Positions 1 to 8,215 of a stretch of 64,000 nt of DNA are shown here, one piece after another (within the stretch, counting starts at the first letter, position 1; every line of letters starts with the position of its first letter). The translations under genes were made by a program, and so were the position numbers. The notes beneath the pieces were generated by a model that worked only from the letters and a program-made list of their open reading frames with translations, did no database searches and was not told the DNA's origin. Where the stretch lies: contig CAVUBD010000031.1 in assembly GCA_963739615.1 (NCBI GenBank), forward strand, positions 17,254 to 81,253, read 5' to 3'. Origin of the DNA: Palsa-504 sp963739615 (lineage in GTDB: Bacteria; Actinomycetota; Actinomycetes; Streptosporangiales; Streptosporangiaceae).

Positions 1-1020
1 GGCCGCGCCGCGGCCAGCTCCAGGTAGATCGCCGGTGGCCTCCTCGATCGGCGGCGAGCGCCTCGCTCCCGCCGCCCCAGCGCGGGCCAAGCCGGTTGGA
101 CTGGTCCGCCAGCGACATCGGCGAGGTTAGACCGGAACGCATCGGGCCGAGCCGCGGCCAGCTCCCGGCGGACGGCGACGGCCTCCTCGATCGTGGCCAG
201 CGCCTCCTCCCGCCGCCCCAAGCTCGGCCAGCTGGCTGGACTGGTTGCCCAGCGCTGTCGCGAGGTCGGGTCGGAACGCATCCGGCCGCGCCGCGGCCAG
301 CTCCCGGTAGATCCCGGCGGCCTCCTCGATCGCGGTAAGCGCCTCCTCCCGCCGCCCCAGGGCGGCCAGCCTCCTGGACTGGTTGTTCAACGATCCGGCG
401 AAGCCGGGCCGGAACGCATCCGGCCGCGCCGCGGCCAGCTCCCGGAACATGGGGATGGCCTCCTCGATCGCGGCGAGCGCCTCCTCCCGCCGCCCCAGGG
501 CGGCCAGCCAGCCGGACTGTTCGTTCAGCGATCCGGCGAGGTCGGGCCGGAACGCATCCGGCCGCGCCGCGGCCAGCTCCCGGTAGATCCCGGCGGCCTC
601 CTCGGCCACGGCCAGCGCCTCCTCCCAGCGCCCCAGAATGGCCCAGCTGGCTGGACTGGTTGGTCAGCGCTGTCGCGAGGTCGGGCCGGAACGCATCCGG
701 CCGAGCGGCGGCCAGCTCCCGGAACATGGGGATGGCCTCCTCGATCGCGGTAAGCGCCTCCTCCCACCGCCCCAGCTCGGCGCGCCTCCTAGACTGGTTA
801 TTCAGCGACCTCGCGAGGTCGGGCCGGAACGCATCCGGCCGAGCCGCGGCCAGCTCCCGGAACATGGGGATGGCCTCCTCGATCGCGGTAAGCGCCTCCT
901 CCCACCGCCCCAGGTCGGCCAGCTGGTTAGACAGGTTGTTCAGCGACCTCGCGAGGTCGGGCCGGAACGCATCCGGCTGAGCCGCTGCCAGCTCTCGGTA
1001 GGCGGCAACGGCCTGACTGG
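1..1020 (-). repeat. About 132-bp tandem DNA repeat encoding TPR units
   Basis: Near-identical units of about 132 bp recur (for example GGCCAGCTCCCGG near 297, 427, 569, 712 and 847), each encoding one 44-residue TPR-like helix pair. Units are far more alike at DNA level than divergent TPRs need to be, so they have been duplicated or homogenised recently. The same array holds several single-base length differences between units, which break the frame. Confidence 0.85.
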
Positions 1021-3093
1021 TTAGGGTGGTGGCGAGCGAGGCAAGCGCCGTGCTGCGTTCGGGCAGCCGATCGACGATTCCAGCCGCGACCTGCGGCTGT
1101 GGCGACTGCCGGACGGCGAGCTCCAAGGCGGCCGGGAGCGGAGTGGTCACGTCACTGATGGCGAGATCGAGCAGGGCTGGCAGCCGCGACCCGAGCAGTG
1201 TGGCGAGTGCATCGTGGATGACAGCGCGGTGGGGCGCGGCGCGGGTGAGCTCGCTCAGAAGGTGCGCGCTTTGCCCGGCCGAGGTGGTGCGTTGGGCCGC
1301 ACTGAGCACGAGCTCGGGGAGCTCAGGAGTTTCTGCGAGCAGTTGCTCGGTGACGAGGTTAGGGCGCGGGGGTGCGACCCACCCGCCACCAGGGTAGGTG
1401 TTGCGTAGCCAATCCGCGATGCGCTCGCGTTGCAGCAATGTCGCCTCCCGCAGGCTCGGGATCGCTTCGAGGGCGGCGCACAGGCCTGTGCGGCTGGCCG
1501 GTGTTAGCAGGCTTGCCACGGTGATGGCCTGGACGGTGGTTATGTCGCCAAAGTCAGCTGTGTATGGGTCCCCAACGACGTCGCTCCCGGCCCAGGATGC
1601 GTTCCAATATCTCTTCGCGACGGTTGCTAGCAGGGCTTGTGTCGGTCGTGTCCGCTGTAATGGCTGGGGTATCCCCGAGTACCGTGAGCAGCGCGTTCAT
1701 GTGCACAAGCAGAGGGTTTGCGAAGTTGTCGCCCGGTAGCGGCGAAATCTCGCCCAGGGGCGCAGGGATCGGGCTTGCCGGGTGCCCTAGCTGGGCTGCG
1801 AATGCCGCGCAGGCTGCCTCGTGGTGATTTCGCTGTTCGTCCGGCGACAGCTGGCCAGCCTGGAGGGAGAGGGTGTCAGCGGCGAGGGCTTTGGCAAGGT
1901 AATCAGTATCGACATTCAGCTGTTGCCACCAGGTGCCCACATGGCGGGCCAGCAGCAGCAGCCGGAAAGGGGGCCCGCTGGGCTGCTTCGCGAATGTGTT
2001 GACAAGTCCGCCGGTGAGCGAAGCCTTCAGGTCAGCGTCGTCGACGATCAGCAGCGTCGGGCGCTCGGGTTCGGGGCGCGTGACACCGCCCGGCGGGTCT
2101 TGGTCGGAGAACCCGGCGTCCCAGCCGTCCGTCATGACATGTGCGGCGAGTTCAGCGGCGAGCCGGGTCTTTGCCGGCCCCTCCGTCGCCGGTCACGATC
2201 CGCAAGCCGAACCGGGCCGGGCCGCGGCACCAGCGCTGCAGTTCTGCCAAGGGCTGCTCGCGGCCGAGGAACGGCACCACACCGTGCTCGGGGAGCAAGA
2301 GCCGTACCGGCACGTCCGTGAAAGTGAGACCGGCTGGCAGCGGCACGTAGGGCGGCTGCAACAAGACTGAGAGGTCCTGAGTGACAGCGAGCCGGAACCG
2401 TGGCTGGACCGACTGCAACGCCTCCGCGTTCGCGTCGGCAAGCTCGGCGAAACGCGCATCGGCGCACAGCGATGACGTGGCGGCAGCCACGAGCCGGTCC
2501 TCGCCGAACCGGGCCGGGTCGACGATCACGACGCCGACCAGATATGGTCCAGCGAATACCGCGGCCCCGGACATTCCCGCCCATGGCGAATCAGACTGGC
2601 GGGCGCTGGGCGCCGCACTTATGGCGGTCAGCGACAAGTGCCCGATCTTGACGGTGCTCAGCGGCGCGACAAACGCGAGCAGCTGCTCGGTATCTCGGAC
2701 CCGGTCAGGTTGCTCCTGCGCCCAGGGGAAGCCAACCGCCATGCAATTCACAGGCTCGGCCCCATCCACCATCCCCCAGCGGGGTACCGGGCTACCTGGC
2801 GGCAGCGGCGGCGCGTCCCCCGTTAGGCCGATAAGGGCAACGTCCGCAGCTTCGTCGCGCCAGAGCACCGAGGCGCTCATCCATGCCTGCACGCCCAGCG
2901 GACGCACGTCGCAGCGACCAGTGCCGTCCTCCCCGGCAGCGACGTCCGCCCGGGGCAGGATCGGCAGGCCCGCGACCACGTGCCAAGCAGTGAGGACCGA
3001 CGCAGCGGTCACCCGATAGCCAGACCCCACGCGCCCAGGGCCGTTCGCCGGCTTGACAAACACCTCCATGACACGGTGACGGTCGAACCCCAT
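1..3093 (-). pseudogene. Trypsin-like protease / STAND NTPase / TPR-repeat protein, frame-disrupted and cut by the window edge
   Basis: N-terminal chymotrypsin-fold protease (about residues 1-200) with a visible triad: His38 in TAWHVV, Asp84 in AADVALIG and Ser175 in GMSGAAV. A P-loop NTPase follows (Walker A GDGGAGK near residue 302, Walker B TLLIVDDAD in the next frame). After a helical linker comes an array of about 44-residue TPR units (GRREEALAAIEEA...FRELAAARPDAFRPDLA). The reading frame changes by one base inside the Walker A (about 2165-2175), near 1573, near 645 and near 215, with more slips below 120; removing one base at each of the first sites restores GKTRLAAEL, DPYTADFGD and the TPR register. 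ATG at 3093; a GGAGG lies about 18 bases upstream. It follows the trypco2 gene on the same strand. Family knowledge: such protease-STAND-repeat proteins are predicted effectors or sensors of NTP-dependent conflict systems. Either a pseudogene or a real gene with sequence errors. Confidence 0.75.
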
Positions 3094-3146
3094 GCGTACC
3101 CCCCTGCTTTCCTCCTCCGTTAAGCTGGGCCTTCGGGCGGCTCGCC

Positions 3147-3458
3147 TTACGGAGGCCGCTCGTCGACCTCATCAGCCACTTGCCAGGGTTCTCCGGAGGC
3201 TGTAACGGGCGCCAGCGCGAGCGTCACCTTCTGGGTTGACTCGTTGGCCATGGTCGCCGAGGCACCAGCCTCGACAACCCAGAAACGGACTCCCGCCTTA
3301 CCACCGCCCTCATGGTGGGTCATGAGCGTGAACTCGACGGTCACCGGGCCGACGTTGAACTGCAGCTGCGGGTCTTTTGCCAGCCCTGCAGTACGCAGCT
3401 CCGACCGCAACGCGCCTATGAAATCCGCAAGAGGCACGCCTACCGGCTCATCAGTCAC
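3147..3458 (-). CDS. Trypco2 (trypsin-co-occurring domain 2) family protein
   Basis: About 103 residues. The core VPLADFIGALRSEL followed by LQFNVGPVTVEFTL and KAGVRFWVVEAGA is the pattern I recognise as trypco2, a small beta-rich domain found next to trypsin-like/STAND genes. I chose the GTG at 3458 because GGAGG sits 5 bases upstream; the longer frame to 3560 starts with a Cys/Trp-rich stretch that does not look like this family. The stop lies 54 bp before the protease-STAND start, same strand, so the two are probably co-transcribed. Known of the family: predicted regulatory partner of the protease in conflict systems; biochemical role unproven. Confidence 0.75.
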   Translation of the reverse strand: MTDEPVGVPLADFIGALRSELRTAGLAKDPQLQFNVGPVTVEFTLMTHHEGGGKAGVRFWVVEAGASATMANESTQKVTLALAPVTASGEPWQVADEVDERPP

Positions 3459-3765
3459 CGAACCTCCGATCCGGCCAGCCATTCGGGCTTGCCAACAACC
3501 GGCAACACGGCCATACCACCAGCCATGACGACACCGGTCAAGATAGCCAGCCCAAAACATACAACGCGGCCGCGGTGATGCGCACCGCGAGACACGCTTG
3601 GAGCATCCTTGACCCCGCTGGCCAGCGGTCGCCCAGAATGCCCAGTTATGCGCAGCTGCACCCGCTGAGAGCGAGCGACCGGGAGCCGCCCATTAGCCTC
3701 GATTCCCGGTGCGGTAACTGAGTTGAGGTTGGCTCGCGGCCGAGGGCGGTGATGAGCTGGCCAGG

Positions 3766-3957
3766 ATGCTGCTGCGCCTCCGGCTGCGGCAGTGTTATTA
3801 CCTGAATGAACTGGCTGACAGCGCGCGGCAGGCGATCGCGGTCGGTGAGCCGCTGGCAGTGGACTCCGAACGGGTGCTGGGCCCGGACCACCCCGGCACC
3901 CTGACCTCGCGCAACAACCTTGCCAGCGCCCGCAGGGCGGTGAGCGGGCCGGACTGA
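3766..3957 (+). pseudogene. TPR-protein fragment
   Basis: A 63-residue reading frame carries EPLAVDSERVLGPDHPGTL followed by TSRNNLA, the typical unit of actinomycete TPR_10/TPR_12 (kinesin-light-chain-like) repeat proteins. There is no start region, no ATPase domain and only about one and a half repeats, so this is a leftover of a larger gene. It is on the opposite strand to the TPR gene at the left edge and of a different repeat type. Confidence 0.55.
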
Positions 3958-4099
3958 ATCGTGCCCTGCGCGGCGCGTGATGCTTCCGAGGAACGGATGG
4001 GTTAGCCTACAGCAGTCCGGTGCGGTCTGCGTCTTCGCTGGTGGTGCAGCGTCAGTGGGTAGATCGGTGGTAAGTATCGCATCGCGCCGTGACCTGTGC

Positions 4100-4361
4100 C
4101 TAACAACACCTCGCCAAGGCGAGCAGGGATGCGGGGGCCGCCACGTGCCCGGGCTGCGTCCGCCTGACCACGCCGGTTCACAGCCGCCGGTACGCATCGC
4201 CGGTGCGCGGGATCGATTCGGGCCCAGGCATCGTCCCTGACCCTCAGATCCCGCAGCGCCACGGTCACCCAGGCGATCTCGTAGTCGGTCGTGGCGCCGT
4301 AGCGGCGGCGGTAGACGGCGATCATGCGGCCTACTGCGACCAGCCCCTCGGCGGCGATCAC
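4100..4361 (-). pseudogene. DUF4192 protein fragment (frame-shifted)
   Basis: In one minus frame the peptide VTVALRDLRVRDDAWARID matches the middle of DUF4192 proteins. The next conserved part of that family, RRTQPGHVAAPASLLAL, appears immediately downstream in a second frame, ending at a TAG at 4100. N- and C-terminal parts are missing. DUF4192 has no firmly known function. With the neighbouring TPR and DUF222-HNH pieces it makes this a decayed stretch. Confidence 0.55.
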
Positions 4362-4668
4362 GTGCCCGGCGCTATGCGGGAGGACGTACTTTTTGCTGCA
4401 CAGTCGAGACCTATTCTAGGATGCCAAGACCGCGCTCTCCGCTCGCCTTGGCGGCCTGGCAGTCCGGTAATGGCGCAATGCAAGCTCGGCCGACCCGGCT
4501 GCGGCCGGTGGCGAGGGAGCCGCGCGCGGCAGCAGCCCCGGCGTCCGTAGGGCCTGCGTCCGAAGGAGGCGAGCGAAGCTGATGTGACGCCAATCACGAT
4601 GCAATTTTTCCGCTAGCGGATCCGGCGCCGTCCCGCGCCCGGCTGCGTCGCCGGAGGGCCCGGCGCGG

Positions 4669-6151
4669 ATGCCCGCCGAGCGGGAGGAGTTCACCGATGA
4701 TGAGGCCGCCCAGGTGCTGGCCGAGGGCCGGGGCGCGGCGGCCGCGATGCTGGACCTGGCCTGGACCCTGGAAGTCAAGCTGCCCGGCACCCGGGCGGCG
4801 TTCGCCGGCGGGCGGCTGCGGCATTCCAAGGCGCAGGTCATCGCGCTGGCGGTCGCGTTCCTGGACGCCGCGGAGGCCCGCGCCGCGGAGGCGGAGGTGC
4901 TGGGGCGGGCCGGGCGGCTGACGCCGGGCGGGCTGCGGGCCGCGATCGCCCGCGCCGTGATGGCCGTCGCGCCGGCCAAGGCCAGGAAGCGGCGGGAGGC
5001 GGCGGCGCGGGACGCGCGGGTAGCAGCGGTGGGCCGAGGACTGCGGGAACGCCGCGCTGGCCGGGCGGGAACTCCCCCCGGCGCAGGTGCTGGCCGCCGA
5101 CCAGCGGATCAGCTGGTGGGCCCGGCAGCTCCGGAAAGCCGGGCTGGGCGGGGACATGGACCAGCTGCGCGCCCGCGCCTACCTCGACCTGCTGCTCGAC
5201 CAGGACTCCCGCCCCGCCGCCCCGGACGCGATGCCGCCCGCAGGGCCGGCTGGACAGCGGCGGCGGCCCCGGCGGCGGCAGCACGGGACCGGCGGCAGCA
5301 CGGGTACCGGCAGCAGGACGGGTACCGGCGCCAGCCGGGAACCGCGGCCGGGCAAGCCGGCATCCCGGCCGGTGCCCCGGCCCCGGCCCCGCCCGGGGCC
5401 GGGACGCGGCCCGCGGGGTTCGCCGGGCGGCTGCACCTGACGGTGCCGCTGGCCACCCTGCTGGAGCTGGCGGACCGGCCCGGGGAGATCCCCGGCCTGG
5501 GCCCCGCCGACCCGTGGCTGGCCCGCGACCTGACCCGCGCCGCCGCCCGGAACCCGGCGACGACCTGGTGCGTGACGGTGACCGACGCGCACGGACACGC
5601 CATCGGCCACGGCTGCGCCAGACCCCGCACCCCGCACCGCCCCGCGCCAGCCGCGGGAAACCCGGCCCGCCGGGCGGGCATGACCCGCCCGGCGGGACCG
5701 GCGCCAGCGCGGGCCCGGGTTCGCCTTCACGCCTTCTGGCCCGGACGGGCCACCGGGCGGCTACGGATCCTGGCGGCTGCGGACCGGAGCCGGGCCACCG
5801 GACCTGATCATCGCGCTCGACCCGATCGCGATCGATACCTGCGACCACCGGTTCCAGGCCGCCGGGCACGACCCCGGCAGAAAACTCCGGCACCTGTCCC
5901 AGATCCGGCACGCCACATGCACCGCCCCCACCTGCCGCAGACCGTCCGCGCAGGCCGACTTCGAGCACAACACCCCTTACGAAGCAGGCGGCCGGTCGTG
6001 CCTCTGTAATGGCGGACCGAAATGCCGCCACGACCACCGGCTCAAACAGCACCCCGGCTGGACCGTCGAACAGCCCACCCCCGGCACCTTCCGCTGGACC
6101 ACCCCCTCCGGCCGGACCACCACCACAGAACCCACCAGGTACCCGATCTGA
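4669..6151 (+). pseudogene. DUF222 / HNH endonuclease protein, frame-disrupted
   Basis: The first frame reads a DUF222 domain (LPGTRAAFAGGRLRHSKAQV, then LTPGGLRAAIARAVM). Around 5040 the sense moves to the next frame (VLAADQRISWWARQLRKAG), later returns (RLHLTVPLATLLELADRPGE), and the C-terminal HNH part lies again in the second frame: HATCTAPTCRRP, then FEHNTPYEAGGRS, CRHDHRLKQHPGWTVEQ, ending at TGA 6151. Intact family members are one protein of about 450-500 residues, as here if the slips are closed. DUF222-HNH genes are numerous in actinomycete genomes and often mobile. Pseudogene, or intact with several sequence errors. Confidence 0.7.
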
Positions 6152-6211
6152 GGATCCTGGTAGAGGCGGAAGCGATATCGCAGTTCAGCAGGGATTTAGC
6201 CCATTGGGGGA

Positions 6212-8215
6212 CTAGCTCAATTTCGAGGTGTCACGGGCGGCTGCGAGCTGGGTGCGGAAGTGCTCGTAGTCGGCCAGTTCGCGGCCGACCGGAGCCAGGA
6301 CCAGGTTGCTGGCGACGGCGGAAACCCGGCCCAGGATGGCGTGAACAGCTCGTTCGCGCTCGCGATCCGCGGCAAGAACCACCATGTTCTGGCACCACGA
6401 GGCAATCAGCCAGCCCAGCAGTAGCAGCGCCAAGACCATGACTCCAAGCCAGGGCGCCAGGGACATGTCACTGATCAGTGAGGACGGCTTGTGCGGTGCG
6501 CGAGACGCGCCGAGCGCCAGGATGAGCACGATCCAGACCAGGCCCGCCAGCATTAGCAGCATCAGGAACCACTGCACGGCCGCGATCAGCCGCCACCATC
6601 CGGTCACCTTGTCGCGCCGTGGCAGCCCCTGCGCCACGGCCGCGCCCAGGGCCGCCTGGGCCTCGTCCGCCCTGGACCGAGCCGCGACCAGGACGGTCCG
6701 TGACCAGGGCTCCGGCAGCGAACTGCCTACCTCGTTGGCGAATACCGTAATCGCATTGTCGATGTCGGATCGCTGTGCTTGCGCGGTGTCAGCAGGATCA
6801 CCGGCCAGCAGCTTGCGGGACAGCGTCCGGCCCCTCAGGCGGGCCGCCAGCCCGGCGGGTGGCCAGCCGATGTACGCCGCGGCGCTGCGCTCGCGCACGC
6901 CGTTCAGTGTCTCGGTCACCGCCGCCACCCCGGCGGCTTTCGCGAAGGCAGCGGTCAGGGTGCCCGCGGGGCCCGCGGGAACGTATGTGGTGGGATCTTC
7001 GATGCGCTGGCTCGCCCCGGTGCCGTCCGGTGTCGCGTCCTCCCAGGGTGGCCGCGCCGAGGGCGCTGGTAGGGTCGGGGCAGCGGTCTTCTGCCACGGC
7101 TGCCAGTCGGCGGTGGCCGGTCGGCCGCTCGCCGGATCTTCGGCGCCTGCCTCCGGGTAGGCCGGGAATCCGTTCCCGTTACCCCTGGGCCCCTCGTCCT
7201 CCGCCTGCTCCCACGGCGGCCGGGGCGCAGCCTGCGATCGAGCCGACGTGGATCCGGCCCCGGCAATCGCGGCCCTGGCAATCGCGGCTACGCCAGCGGC
7301 GGACGCCGTTGGCAGCTGCGCGAAGGCTGGATCCGGCGGCTGCCAGCCTGGCAAGCGGTCTCCGGCGTAGACGGCGAACCTCTCCACCAGAGCATCGACG
7401 TCAGCCGTGATCCTGCCGGTCGAGGCCCGCCTCGCGGCCACAGCCGCGGCCAGCACGCGGCGCAGCTCATTGAGGCCAGCGCCGGTGATGGCGGAAGTCA
7501 CGAGGACCTGGGTCTCGGTCAGCCCTTCCGCGTCGAGCAGCCGACGCAGGTCGGACTCGCAATCGGCGGCCTGTTCGGGGGAAAGCGTGTCAACCTGGTT
7601 GAGGACCACTGAGGTCACGGCTGCGTGCCCGGCCATCGGCACCAGGTAGCGCCGGTGCACCGACGCGTCCGCGTATTTCAGTGGGTCGAGCACCCAGACC
7701 AGCATGTCCACCATCTTGACCAGGCGGTCGACCAGGGCCGCCGAACCGGTGACCACCGAGTCGTGGTCGGGCAGGTCGAGCAGGAGCAGCCCGGTCAGCG
7801 ATGCTTCCCCCTCATCGAGTGCGCTCGCCCGGGCGTAGCGGTGACGCCGCTGCACGTTGAGCCAGTCGAGCAGCGGGCCGCCCCCCTCCATGCCCCATAC
7901 GCATGCGTGCGAGTGCTTGGTGGTGGGCCGCATCACGCCTGCTGGCGAGAAATTCGCGCCGGCCAGGGCGTTGAACAGCGTCGATTTGCCGCTGCCGGTA
8001 CCCCCCGCCAGGGCCACGACGGTGTGCGACGCGGACATCCGCATCCGCTCACCCGACCGCCGCAGCAGCATTTCCGCATCGTTGAGAAGTTCCTGGCTGA
8101 ACCCGTCGGTACCGGCGCGGCCGGAACCGATCCTGGTCAGCTCGGTGAGCGAGGCAAGCCTGTCGGGCAGTCGCGCATTGGACAGCCCCGTCACCCCGAT
8201 CGTGTTCGCTGTCAC
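6212..8215 (-). CDS. Membrane-associated dynamin-like / ribosome-type GTPase (second of pair)
   Basis: 667 residues. G1 GGTGSGKSTLFNAL, switch region VMRPTTKHSH, G3 DLPDHDS and G4-like NQVDTLS lie in the first 260 residues. A Pro/Ala-rich variable middle follows, and the C-terminal third has two strong hydrophobic helices (WFLMLLMLAGLVWIVLIL and LGVMVLALLLLGWLIAS), so the protein is membrane-bound. The GTG start overlaps the stop of the upstream GTPase (GTGA), indicating translational coupling and probably a hetero-complex. Paired dynamin-like GTPases are known in actinobacteria (DynA/DynB in Streptomyces septation, IniA/IniC in mycobacteria); whether this pair is orthologous cannot be settled here. 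Confidence 0.8.
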   Translation of the reverse strand: MTANTIGVTGLSNARLPDRLASLTELTRIGSGRAGTDGFSQELLNDAEMLLRRSGERMRMSASHTVVALAGGTGSGKSTLFNALAGANFSPAGVMRPTTKHSHACVWGMEGGGPLLDWLNVQRRHRYARASALDEGEASLTGLLLLDLPDHDSVVTGSAALVDRLVKMVDMLVWVLDPLKYADASVHRRYLVPMAGHAAVTSVVLNQVDTLSPEQAADCESDLRRLLDAEGLTETQVLVTSAITGAGLNELRRVLAAAVAARRASTGRITADVDALVERFAVYAGDRLPGWQPPDPAFAQLPTASAAGVAAIARAAIAGAGSTSARSQAAPRPPWEQAEDEGPRGNGNGFPAYPEAGAEDPASGRPATADWQPWQKTAAPTLPAPSARPPWEDATPDGTGASQRIEDPTTYVPAGPAGTLTAAFAKAAGVAAVTETLNGVRERSAAAYIGWPPAGLAARLRGRTLSRKLLAGDPADTAQAQRSDIDNAITVFANEVGSSLPEPWSRTVLVAARSRADEAQAALGAAVAQGLPRRDKVTGWWRLIAAVQWFLMLLMLAGLVWIVLILALGASRAPHKPSSLISDMSLAPWLGVMVLALLLLGWLIASWCQNMVVLAADRERERAVHAILGRVSAVASNLVLAPVGRELADYEHFRTQLAAARDTSKLS

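Noticed and set aside
2165..2175. Programmed +1 ribosomal frameshift in the Walker A of the STAND gene
   Set aside because: No known slippery +1 context or stimulator is visible, and the same kind of slip occurs in several other genes, so sequence error or decay is simpler.
4838..6052. 404-residue minus-strand gene opposite DUF222-HNH
   Set aside because: Extreme Gly/Pro/Arg composition and no family; a shadow of GC-rich sequence.
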